Of a stretch of DNA of 64,000 nucleotides, positions 37,488-45,237 are shown in pieces. Source of the stretch: Synechococcus sp. PCC 7335 (GTDB lineage: Bacteria; Cyanobacteriota; Cyanobacteriia; Phormidesmidales; Phormidesmidaceae); the NCBI RefSeq assembly GCF_000155595.1, contig NZ_DS989904.1, forward strand, positions 2,841,720 to 2,905,719, read 5' to 3'. The number at the start of each line of letters is the position of its first letter. The stretch's first letter is position 1. The translations under genes and the position numbers were made by a program. The notes under the pieces are model-generated. The model saw nothing but the letters and a program-made list of their open reading frames with translations, was not told where the DNA came from and did not search any database.

Positions 37488-38096
37488 TTACTGGCCTAAA
37501 AAAGGAAAGACAAACGTAATAGGCGCTCTTTCTTTGAGCGTGACCCGGGCGATCGCTGGCATCCCTGCAATCGGAGCCATATCATTAGACCCTGTCGACC
37601 AAGCATAGTCACCACTCTCACTTTTATCAGGAATGGTGACCACCTCAACGTAGGTTTGTTCATTCCTATTTTCTCTAGCTGACTCGATCGTAGTGATAGA
37701 CGGTTCTGAAACAGAATCTACAGTAGCCATTAATCCCCCAGCCACTTGCGCCCCTTCTACATCTGGAATCAGTAAAACCTCCATGCCCGGTTCGATCTGA
37801 GCAATCTCTCCAGCACTAAAGTAGGCGACCCCGACTAGTTGCTTTGGTGGAGCGTCTAAAGAAGATGCGGGTAGTGCATTGTTAGGCGCATCTGCATAGA
37901 CTAGCGCCCCGCGTCCGGTAGTGGTGACAGGAATGCGTCCAACAAAGCTCCAAATCAATCCGCAAGTTAGGAGTCCGCCTAGTGCAGCTAAAGGTAACCA
38001 GCTACGTGGGTTGATAATTCTCATCAATTGATCTAACTGTTCAGGAGAAGAGAGCCTTTCTACTGCCTCCTTTCGAAAAATGCTGTTGTCGTCCAT
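37488..38096 (-). CDS. Short HlyD-like secretion protein of the NHLP system
   Basis: The N-terminus FRKEAVERLSSPEQLDQLMRI followed by one transmembrane helix (about 38-60) is diagnostic of the NHLP secretion protein. The product is only about 202 residues, whereas usual members are roughly twice that and carry a long coiled-coil hairpin between two half-lipoyl motifs. Here one beta-rich region follows the helix directly, ending in a PITFVFPFLGQ strand, so the hairpin is missing. I chose the ATG at 38096 because family similarity begins there; the open frame continues upstream to 38210. It lies between the CNB-like gene and the peptidase ABC. Confidence 0.85.
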   Translation of the reverse strand: MDDNSIFRKEAVERLSSPEQLDQLMRIINPRSWLPLAALGGLLTCGLIWSFVGRIPVTTTGRGALVYADAPNNALPASSLDAPPKQLVGVAYFSAGEIAQIEPGMEVLLIPDVEGAQVAGGLMATVDSVSEPSITTIESARENRNEQTYVEVVTIPDKSESGDYAWSTGSNDMAPIAGMPAIARVTLKERAPITFVFPFLGQ

Positions 38097-38169
38097 GCTA
38101 TCTATTGTCCTAGCAGAAATTCTACTGATATTGCCAGCAGGTATTGCCAGTGGGTAATACTGTCGATAC

Positions 38170-39240
38170 CTAGCCGATTGCTGTGCTAAGTCGCTTGAGC
38201 ATCCAGTCAAACTTTTGAGCCCCTTGTGAAGCCTGCTGCAGTGCTTCCAAATCTAGTTCGCCTTCATCCTCTATGTTGGTCGTCGCACTGCGACATTCGA
38301 CTGCGGTGACAGACGCAAGCAACTGAGCGGTTTGAGTAGCCATCACTCGATAGAACCTAGCTGCAAAGCCAAGATCCTCTTGAAGTTTAATCAAGACCCA
38401 CTGACGAGGGATTGCTAATACCTTTGATTCTTTAGTCGCATGAACTCTGACCGGAAGGGGTTTGAAGTCTAGAAAAGAGATAACGCCAGGTAGGCTGCCT
38501 TTAGAGATATAGGCAACGGGTGTAAACGCAGAGCACTGCTCTTGTAAGCCATGAGAGCAGGCCGATAACGGATCATAAGGGATGTCGGTAGTCGCGATCG
38601 CCAGTTGACCGTCTAATACGGTATAGAGAGCATCGACCGGGCGACCCATATTTAATAGAACGTCTTCGGCAGCGACGCTCTTGACTTGCCCGATACTCAT
38701 CATCCAATCAATATCACTATCTTTCAGCTCTCCAAAAACAAACAGCGCTTCTTTTACCATCTGCCCGGACTGATAGCGTAATAGATCGGGATTGCTCGCT
38801 GCTTCAAACTGAGTACGAATTCGCTCTGAAGTAATCAGCGCAATCGTCCGATAAAAATGCGCTGCAAAGCTGACCTCTGTCTGTAGCTTCTGGCGCAGCA
38901 GTTCTCCTTGAATGGTCAGCACCAGCGCCTCTCCATTGGCGGAGGTCACACTCACCGGAGAACTATCAAACAGCCAACTGGCCCCAATCAAATCTCCACG
39001 GGACAATTCAGCAAAGGCCTCGCCGCTGCATGGCGCACTCATCGCTAGCTTGCCTTCTAAGACCAAATACAGCGCGTCTAAACGATTGCTAGCAGAGCTA
39101 TCAAAACTATCGTCACCATCATTGAAATTGACTCCGGGGGCAATTAGCACCGCACCATCAGCTAAAGACTGACGCTGACCAGTCGTCACCATCCAGTCAA
39201 TATCAGCGTTACTCATCTCACGAAGCAAAATATCTGACAT
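38170..39240 (-). CDS. Tandem cyclic-nucleotide-binding-like domain protein of the export operon
   Basis: This 356-residue protein has two homologous halves (about 1-150 and 165-315). Each begins with a D-x-D-WM phrase (NADIDWMVTTGQ, DSDIDWMMSIGQ) and continues through LDALYLVLEGKLA or VDALYTVLDGQLA, then a GD/GS turn and a helix. This matches the cyclic-nucleotide-monophosphate-binding fold. The strict phosphate-binding GE-x-A/S motif and Arg are not clear, so the domains may bind another ligand or none. CNB-domain proteins are known neighbours of NHLP exporters. It is the first gene of the operon, facing the precursor across 500 bp. Confidence 0.82.
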   Translation of the reverse strand: MSDILLREMSNADIDWMVTTGQRQSLADGAVLIAPGVNFNDGDDSFDSSASNRLDALYLVLEGKLAMSAPCSGEAFAELSRGDLIGASWLFDSSPVSVTSANGEALVLTIQGELLRQKLQTEVSFAAHFYRTIALITSERIRTQFEAASNPDLLRYQSGQMVKEALFVFGELKDSDIDWMMSIGQVKSVAAEDVLLNMGRPVDALYTVLDGQLAIATTDIPYDPLSACSHGLQEQCSAFTPVAYISKGSLPGVISFLDFKPLPVRVHATKESKVLAIPRQWVLIKLQEDLGFAARFYRVMATQTAQLLASVTAVECRSATTNIEDEGELDLEALQQASQGAQKFDWMLKRLSTAIG

Positions 39241-39740
39241 AGGGAATCAATTGTTAAGTATCGCTGTGGATTAATGATTCAAGCGCAGGAGTTCGAGAGC
39301 CACAGGTGAGTAGAGTTAGGCAAGTCAGGCTAGCTTCACTATCAAAGCATAAACATAACGGTTGCTCATACAATCGATGTTTGGATCGATACAAAAATTA
39401 GAACAGAAAGGTTGTTTTAAGACGATTTTGAGCTTTCTCTCACCTCTCTCTCATTCTCCTCTCATAATCTCTTTAGGTTATCTCCTGTTGAGTTAAGAGT
39501 TGTAATCTGAAGTGCAAGGCGGCGAATATTTTGCGTTAGCGTTTGTAATGATGAGATGCGTAGCAATTGAACTTGTTCTTTTGGTTTGTTTGAAGGTAGT
39601 AAGTTTTATTGCTCGCAATCGATTTTGATTGATAGAAGTAACGCGACTTACTCCACAAAACTCGTCCTCTTAACGGTTCGGACGTCATGTAGGTGTTGTC
39701 CGGATACGCTCAAACTGTTCGTAACTACAAGGTGATTAAA
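39241..39740 (+). promoter_or_regulatory. 500-bp divergent control region between export operon and precursor peptide
   Basis: No gene is seen. The region separates the export operon (leftward) from the precursor (rightward). It has a 45-bp pyrimidine-rich tract at about 39430-39476 and ATCGAT palindromes at 39373-39378, 39385-39390 (12 bp apart) and about 39618. Just before the ATG, AAGGTG at 39729-39734 is a good ribosome binding site. The length suggests several regulator sites. I cannot place promoters with confidence. Confidence 0.55.
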
Positions 39741-39917
39741 ATGGCAGAAGAAAACAAAAACGTCACAGATACTGAGCTTTCTGATGACCAATTAAAAGAA
39801 GTTGCTGGTGGTAAAAACGTTCACAAGACTCGTTTAGAGCATTTGGACAACCAGACTAAAAGTGTTGACGACGTTCAAGATACTCGTTTAGAGCACTTGG
39901 ACAATCAGACTAAATAG
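39741..39917 (+). CDS. Double-glycine leader peptide with two identical 11-residue core repeats (candidate RiPP or secreted peptide precursor)
   Basis: A 58-residue precursor. Residues 1-24 form a leader with the classic pattern ELSDDQLKEVAGG, i.e. L-S-x2-x-L-x2-V-x-GG ahead of the cut site. Residues 25-58 form the core, carrying TRLEHLDNQTK at 30-40 and again at 48-58 with no change, separated by SVDDVQD. There is no Cys and no Trp; Thr, Glu, Asp, Lys, His and Asn recur. The ATG at 39741 is fixed by AAGGTG 6 bp upstream; the open frame runs further upstream without similarity. The divergent C39 transporter operon is its likely exporter. No maturase is encoded nearby. A terminator follows at 40017. 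Confidence 0.88.
   Translation: MAEENKNVTDTELSDDQLKEVAGGKNVHKTRLEHLDNQTKSVDDVQDTRLEHLDNQTK
39828..39914 (+). repeat. Two 33-bp coding repeats in the precursor gene
   Basis: Copies at 39828-39860 and 39882-39914, starting every 54 bp (18 codons). They differ at two positions (CAT/CAC and AAC/AAT), both synonymous, so the encoded 11 residues are identical. Confidence 0.95.
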
Positions 39918-40016
39918 ACTGATGTCAGTTTCTTTTAGAGGACTTCGTTAGCTTGTGTTGGATTCATATATCGCCTCTGTCTAGCTGGTATATGTGAATT
40001 GGCACTGATAAATGTT

Positions 40017-40056
40017 AAACCATCAGGGCGTAGCATGCTACGCTCTGATGGTTTTT
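40017..40056 (+). terminator. Strong intrinsic terminator of the precursor gene
   Basis: A 17-bp stem (40017-40033 with 40038-40054) with one G-U pair and a CATG loop, followed by a run of five T. It lies 100 bp after the precursor stop and would make a short monocistronic transcript of the precursor. Confidence 0.88.
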
Positions 40057-40255
40057 CTATTGACACTCTCTAGTACGTCTAATTTCAATGCTTTACTGAG
40101 CAGAGCACGCTTATAACACTTGATAGCAAGAGTGTTTCTATTGCTCGAATTTTAATCAACGATTAACTTTGCCGTCCACTATGACTGTAAATTAACAACA
40201 GTAGGGGATATTGCGTCGCTGATAATTCAAGACTGGGAAAGGGGAAAATCAAGAA

Positions 40256-40906
40256 ATGGTTGGCAAACGATTTCTGGTAGTTGACGATCACGAAGCAATT
40301 TTGGAAGGAACTATTCCAGCTCTACAACAACAGTATCCAAGTGCTGAAATCTATACAGCGCAATGTATGCGAGCAGCTGAGAAGCAAATTGACGGACTCA
40401 GTTTAGATTTGGTCATTGTGGACTTAAGCTTACCCATAGAACCGACTATGCCAGCAACTTCCAAAGTCGGTGTAGAGCTATTGAGCAAGCTGATGCGAAG
40501 CGATGACGCACCCAATTTAATGGTGCTTAGCACAAATGTAAAACCATTGATTCGTTTGAAGCCGCTGATAAACTCATACGGAGGGGGATTTGTCGCTATG
40601 GACAAAGCAGCTCCCATTCAAGTGATGCTCAAATCTGTAGAGATTGCACTACGAGGTTCAATCCACTTGCCCCCGGAAGTAAGAGCTAGGGTAGAGTTTG
40701 ATCCCAAGTGGTTGAAAGTCATTGAGTTGAAGTACCAAGAGGGATTGTCTGACCAGGCGATCGCCCGGAGACTAGGTGTAAGCGATCGCACCGTCCGCAA
40801 CTATTGGACTCGCATTCAAGATGCCCTACAGGTCTACGATGATCCTAGCCAAGATTTGCGAGTACAAATTCAGCTGGCTGCTCGTAGAGCTGGGTTTATC
40901 AGCTAA
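40256..40906 (+). CDS. LuxR/NarL-type response regulator A, next to the precursor gene
   Basis: This 216-residue protein has an N-terminal receiver with the acidic pair (VVDDHEAIL), the phosphoacceptor Asp in VIVDLSLP at about 58 and the conserved Lys in VAMDKAAP, so it looks phosphorylatable. The C-terminal helix-turn-helix (about 155-185) reads EGLSDQAIARRLGVSDRTVRNYW, related to LuxR/sigma region 4. A tail with VQIQLAARRAGFI follows. A ribosome binding site, GGGGA, lies about 11 bp before the ATG. It is highly similar to the regulator at 42020. The likely phospho-donor is the CHASE2 kinase at 42995, and the likely target is the precursor or export promoter (inferred). Confidence 0.93.
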   Translation: MVGKRFLVVDDHEAILEGTIPALQQQYPSAEIYTAQCMRAAEKQIDGLSLDLVIVDLSLPIEPTMPATSKVGVELLSKLMRSDDAPNLMVLSTNVKPLIRLKPLINSYGGGFVAMDKAAPIQVMLKSVEIALRGSIHLPPEVRARVEFDPKWLKVIELKYQEGLSDQAIARRLGVSDRTVRNYWTRIQDALQVYDDPSQDLRVQIQLAARRAGFIS

Positions 40907-40924
40907 AGAATCACTAAAGGATTA

Positions 40925-41677
40925 TTAGGACAAACCATCTTCTCGGAAAATATAGCCGACACTACGAACAGTGTGAACTAAGCGAATCTCGCTGTTCGCC
41001 TCGAGCTTTCTTCTTAGGTAGCGGATATAAACTTCAATGATGTTGGAACTTCCCATATATTCGTAGCCCCATACATTCTCTAGAATTTGAGATCTCGTCA
41101 ATACTTGAAAGTAGTGACACATCAGATACTCTAGTAAATCGAACTCTTTGGCTGTTAGACGAATAAAGCGATCGCCTCGAAAGACCTCTCTGGTTCTGCG
41201 GTTGAGCTGGACGTCTGCGCATCGCAAAACCGCAGACTCAAGGCGAGAACTTTGATTACGCAGCAGATTGGCGTGAATTCTAGCCAATAATTCTTCTCGA
41301 TCGCAAGGCAGCGAAAGACAGTCATTGGCACCTGCTTCTAGTCCGGCAATTCTCTGATTGACGTTGTCTTGGTCAGTTAGCAAAATGATTGGCGCCTCAC
41401 CTTGGCTAGCTCGAAGGCGCTGACAAATCTCTAATCCTGAAATTCTTGGCGGCGACCAGCCTACAACAACTAAATCAGTGGCTACCCGTTGAACGGCTAG
41501 GAGCCCTCTAATACCATCGCTGATTACGCTAACTTGGAATCCTTCACGATTGAGTTCTATCTGCAAAGACTCAGCTAATTCTGGCTGGTCGGCGATGATC
41601 AGAATGTGTTGAAGTTGAGGTAAACGAGACCGACGAAGGGGTTGCGTACCTAGACGTTCCTGCGTAGCTTGAAGCAT
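40925..41677 (-). CDS. OmpR/PhoB-type regulator with degenerate receiver
   Basis: The 250-residue protein has a PhoB-like winged helix at the C-terminus (LTAKEFDLLEYLM, VWGYEYMGSSNIIEVYIRYLRRKLE, VRSVGYIFRE). The receiver, at about 24-140, has lost its phosphorylation residues. The usual DD pair is AD (IIADQPELA), the phosphoacceptor Asp is replaced by Gly in VVVGWSPPRISG, and the conserved Lys before PF is Leu (LSLPCDREEL). It is therefore probably phosphorylation-independent. The gene is convergent with regulator A and about 340 bp from regulator B. Confidence 0.93.
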   Translation of the reverse strand: MLQATQERLGTQPLRRSRLPQLQHILIIADQPELAESLQIELNREGFQVSVISDGIRGLLAVQRVATDLVVVGWSPPRISGLEICQRLRASQGEAPIILLTDQDNVNQRIAGLEAGANDCLSLPCDREELLARIHANLLRNQSSRLESAVLRCADVQLNRRTREVFRGDRFIRLTAKEFDLLEYLMCHYFQVLTRSQILENVWGYEYMGSSNIIEVYIRYLRRKLEANSEIRLVHTVRSVGYIFREDGLS

Positions 41678-42019
41678 TGGTAATTGAACCTATGAAAATA
41701 GGTTTAGTACGGTTTCGCTGACAGCTATTCTGGCCTAGGTCCTACGAAAATACACGAAGAAACACGGCAAACCCCTTTCCGATTTTGGAAAGAAGGTAGG
41801 GGAAGTAGTAGATTACCCAGTCCTTTTAGTTTAGCGACTTCAAGAAGCTCAAGGTAAGTATAGTAAACGCTATCAAAGTTTCAGTTTGTTCAAACGGTTT
41901 AATATTTCGCTATTGTATGCATTACAGCAATATGTGTACTCTCTTTTGCCTAGTTCAAACGCTGACTAGGTGTTTCAATCTGGGTTTTATCCTCGAATCA
42001 GTCTGAGGGCGCTTGTTGG
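41678..42019 (-). other. Intergenic region upstream of the degenerate OmpR-type regulator
   Basis: About 340 bp between two minus-strand genes, so it should hold the promoter of the OmpR-type gene. It is AT-rich around 41880-41940. No further gene or clear repeat is seen. Confidence 0.5.
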
Positions 42020-42697
42020 CTATGGAATCAACCCTGCCTCGCGAGCAGCTAGCTGAATCTGAATACGGAGATCTCGGCGGTTATCGTCTATCACTTGAAG
42101 GGCATCTTGAATCCTTAGCCAATAGTTGCGCACGGTGCGATCGCTTACACCCAACTGCCGGGCGATCGCCTGGTCGGAGAGTCCCTCTTGATACTTCAGC
42201 GTCAGTACCTTCAGCCACCTGCGATCAATCTCAGGGCGGGCTCGTACCTCTGGTGGCAGATAGATAGATCCGCGTAAGGCAATATCTACTCTGTTCAAAG
42301 CGGTCTGTAATGGCTCTGACTTTTCCAAGGCTACAAATCCACTTTGATAAGAGTTAATCACAGATTTTAGGCGAATTAGAGGACGAATATTAATACTAAA
42401 GACCATCAGGCTAGGAGCTAACTCACTAGTCAATAGCTGTTCTAAAAGTCTAATACCTGTTGTAACGGTAGCCGGGGACTGTTGAGTCATTGGTAAGATT
42501 AAATCTACCAAGATGAAAGTAGGAGACTGAGTAGCTATGATCCTTTCGGCTGCTTGAACATTCCTTGCAGTCATAATTTTGGCCTCTGGATAGCGCTGCT
42601 GCAGTCCAGGCAAGATGCCTGCTAGAATCGCCTCGTGATCGTCGATAAGTAAAAAGCGCTGAGGGAGAATCCGTGGAGATGTGTTTTTAGAAGCCAT
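42020..42697 (-). CDS. LuxR/NarL-type response regulator B, paralogue of the one at 40256
   Basis: About 225 residues from the ATG at 42697; the frame extends to a GTG at 42715. The receiver is intact: DDHEAIL, phosphoacceptor Asp in ILVDLILP and Lys in VALEKSEP. The helix-turn-helix EGLSDQAIARQLGVSDRTVRNYW is nearly identical to that of regulator A, as are the IALRGSIYLPPEVRAR linker and the IQLAAREAGLI tail. Shared recognition helices imply overlapping DNA targets. It lies downstream of the CHASE2 kinase on the same strand, the expected order for a kinase-regulator pair. Confidence 0.93.
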   Translation of the reverse strand: MASKNTSPRILPQRFLLIDDHEAILAGILPGLQQRYPEAKIMTARNVQAAERIIATQSPTFILVDLILPMTQQSPATVTTGIRLLEQLLTSELAPSLMVFSINIRPLIRLKSVINSYQSGFVALEKSEPLQTALNRVDIALRGSIYLPPEVRARPEIDRRWLKVLTLKYQEGLSDQAIARQLGVSDRTVRNYWLRIQDALQVIDDNRRDLRIQIQLAAREAGLIP

Positions 42698-42994
42698 ATT
42701 TGATAGATGCTGCACCAGTTAAGGAAGTTTAAGTTTTTACATGGAGGAAAGAGTAGTTTCCTCTAGAAATGAGCTGTCCGGTAGCGAAGCTCGAAGTTAA
42801 AAAAGTCGAGTTAAAAAGGTTGAGTTAAAAGCAACCTGACATAGATTGCTGATGATTAGTGAAACGTGGAAGCGTTCTTGATAGCTAATTTGATTTAGTA
42901 AGCGTCTAGCGGTTTACGAGTTGGGATTTGTCTAGGTTAGTTAGCGCTCTTAGATAGCGTGTCAATAGCGTGATTAGCAGGCAGTTAAGAGATC
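42698..42994 (-). other. Spacer between CHASE2 kinase and regulator B, with short repeats
   Basis: About 300 bp. At 42796-42823 GTTAAAAAAGTCGA is followed by GTTAAAAAGGTTGA, and GTTAAAAGCAACC continues the pattern. No gene is seen. Confidence 0.5.
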
Positions 42995-44938
42995 TCATCG
43001 TCTAGATCTCATTAGACGCTTCTTTGGCCAGGTAAGTTCGCAGACCGTGCCTTTTGGATGGTGAGGTCTGCGTTGGAACTCTCCTCGCAACCGCTGTGCA
43101 ATTGCGATCGCCTGGCGGGTTCCCTGTCTAGCTGGCCTAGAGAAGTCGAGTCCGACGCCATTGTCAATAATCTGTAACTTGTAGAGAGTTTCCTCAGCGA
43201 TACAAACAACGTCTAACCGGGTAGCTCCTAGGGCATGATTACCTACGTTCAAGAGAGATTCTTGTAAAAATAAGCAAAGTCCTCTTTTTTCTTCTAAGGT
43301 GAAACGAGCCTCTGAAAAGGTTTCAAAAATAGGTGTCACAAAAGCTTGTATCTGAGCAAACCCGGCTAGCGGCTGACTGAGAGTATGTTCGTAGACTTGA
43401 TAGAGTAGATCGCTTAGAGGCTGATGTAAATCGAAGAATGTGCTGTCGTCTATATATAGGCTGTTGCGGTAGCTGAAAGTTTCTTGGCGCATCGTTTCAA
43501 AGATGTTGCGCATTTCAGTACTGAGCGATCGTAATCGCTGTTCTAACTGTTCTTGAGACAAATTTGCTGTGCTACTAATCTGACGAGATAATGCACTCAA
43601 ATGCTGTAAAGGCCCGTTATGGACCGCTTCATACGTTCGCTCGATAGTAGAGCGCCTTTGAGCCAATTCAAAGCGCATGTCTCTATCGAAAAAGGCGGTT
43701 GTCAACCCCGCTCCACCCAGTGCTAGCACCGCCGGGACCACTGGTGTCCACACATTCTGTACTAAAAGCCCAAAGCTTATCAAGATCAGTATTAGCGCTG
43801 TGACGCTTAGCACAAAGACGCTTTTCCAAGGTGACATCAAAGCCACACTAATGCCAATACCGACCAAGCCCCAGCAAACAATGTAGAAATACTCTATCAG
43901 GTCTGGCCAGGTTCGTAGCGCACAGTCTTCTTCTAAGACAGACCTAACAATCTGTTGAACGACAAGCGAATGAACCTCAATGCCATAGATGATCTTAGTG
44001 GGATGTTGAGACAATGACTGCGTCGAATGAAGCGTTGTCTTCGCAGCTGAGGTAATAAAGCTGTCTTTGGTGGCGACAGCGGCTCTACCGACGATGACAA
44101 TGCGATCTCGTAGGATCTGTGGATCGACCTCACCGGCTAAGAGCGCGCGAAGTGAGACTGTTTCAAAAGACTGTTGTAACATGCAAAAGTTTAGCAGCAT
44201 CTGAGTGCCACTATCGTCGGTGCGAACATATCCACCTGAGTTGGAATGGAACTCAGGCAGCGTAGTTGAGCCAAATTTGATAGGATTACTAGAATCCTCT
44301 ATTCCTGATCCAATAGCGAGTTCAGGATTTCTATCAGCTTCTGTACGCAGATAATAGCGAGCAAGTCGAGCTGCTAACGAATACTTTTGAATGCCAGCTT
44401 CGTCTTTAGTCGCTAGTACCACCCGCCGCAGTTTGCCATCAGAATCAATAGCGACATCAGCAAAGCCTATCTGTTCGGAAGGCACGCCTTCGGGCGGGGC
44501 AACATTCATATTTGTAGCTCCGCTCAGGGCAATTTCAGCAACAATAACGTTCGGCATAGAAGTCAGCACATCACCTAATAACGAGTATTCTTCTCCTCTA
44601 GGCAAATCTCTAACGATATCTAGACCTATCACCCTCGGCCGGTAGGTCTGTAACTGTTGTAGGGCCTGAGTTAGAATTTCTGCTGAGATGGGGATACCAG
44701 TGATCTGATAATCTTCTTCATCAATAGTAATGCGGACTACTTTTAGCGTTCCTGTAGAGCTAGGGCAGTAGCGAGAGAAAGTATCCAAGTTCATCCACTC
44801 TTGCGTCTGTAGCAACCCGCTTAGCCGCACTATGCAGACAATGCCGATAACAAGCGCACCGGGTACAATCAGCTCTTTCGTAACAGAATGCTGATAGGTT
44901 AGCTGATGAACTATTCGTGCTTTAATCTCTCTCAACAT
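42995..44938 (-). CDS. CHASE2-domain sensor histidine kinase
   Basis: This 647-residue membrane kinase has a first helix at about 25-42, then an extracytoplasmic CHASE2 sensor (about 45-330, with RPRVIGLDIVRDLPRG and IVIVGRAAVATKDSF). Three helices follow at about 345-425, typical of CHASE2 proteins. The cytoplasmic part has a NarL-class phosphoacceptor His in VHNGPLQHLSAL at about 442 and a HATPase domain with LQESLLNVGNHA (N box) and IIDNGVGLD (G1 box). This class pairs with LuxR-type regulators, and two lie just downstream. The signal it senses is unknown. Confidence 0.92.
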   Translation of the reverse strand: MLREIKARIVHQLTYQHSVTKELIVPGALVIGIVCIVRLSGLLQTQEWMNLDTFSRYCPSSTGTLKVVRITIDEEDYQITGIPISAEILTQALQQLQTYRPRVIGLDIVRDLPRGEEYSLLGDVLTSMPNVIVAEIALSGATNMNVAPPEGVPSEQIGFADVAIDSDGKLRRVVLATKDEAGIQKYSLAARLARYYLRTEADRNPELAIGSGIEDSSNPIKFGSTTLPEFHSNSGGYVRTDDSGTQMLLNFCMLQQSFETVSLRALLAGEVDPQILRDRIVIVGRAAVATKDSFITSAAKTTLHSTQSLSQHPTKIIYGIEVHSLVVQQIVRSVLEEDCALRTWPDLIEYFYIVCWGLVGIGISVALMSPWKSVFVLSVTALILILISFGLLVQNVWTPVVPAVLALGGAGLTTAFFDRDMRFELAQRRSTIERTYEAVHNGPLQHLSALSRQISSTANLSQEQLEQRLRSLSTEMRNIFETMRQETFSYRNSLYIDDSTFFDLHQPLSDLLYQVYEHTLSQPLAGFAQIQAFVTPIFETFSEARFTLEEKRGLCLFLQESLLNVGNHALGATRLDVVCIAEETLYKLQIIDNGVGLDFSRPARQGTRQAIAIAQRLRGEFQRRPHHPKGTVCELTWPKKRLMRSRR

Positions 44939-45237
44939 GTTGCCTTAGCAGATAAGCTACTTCGATATAAAGTTCAGCTGCATCTGAACATCTATAACCA
45001 TAAGGCTTTGACTAAGGTGGATAAATTAGCCATTGCTGAGAATTGTATGACAGGCGATCAGCGAGTTCTTCGAGAGAACTCAGTCGGTTCTACCATGACA
45101 ATCAGCTCAAGGTGAATAGATGAAAAACAACACTTTTTCCAATTAGAAAGCCAGCTTAGAGCAATAAAAAGAGCAATAAAACTGCGTTCATACTTCAGAA
45201 TAAAGAAACGACCTGCAATAAGTACAGCAACTCAGTA
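44939..45237 (-). other. Intergenic region upstream of the CHASE2 kinase
   Basis: About 300 bp, expected to contain the kinase promoter. A 69-codon plus-strand frame at 44906-45115 overlaps the kinase start and is rejected. Nothing else is seen. Confidence 0.45.

Noticed and set aside
44906-45115. 69-codon plus-strand frame overlapping the start of the CHASE2 kinase
   Set aside because: It is antisense to the kinase start, has no recognisable features and lies over the likely kinase promoter.
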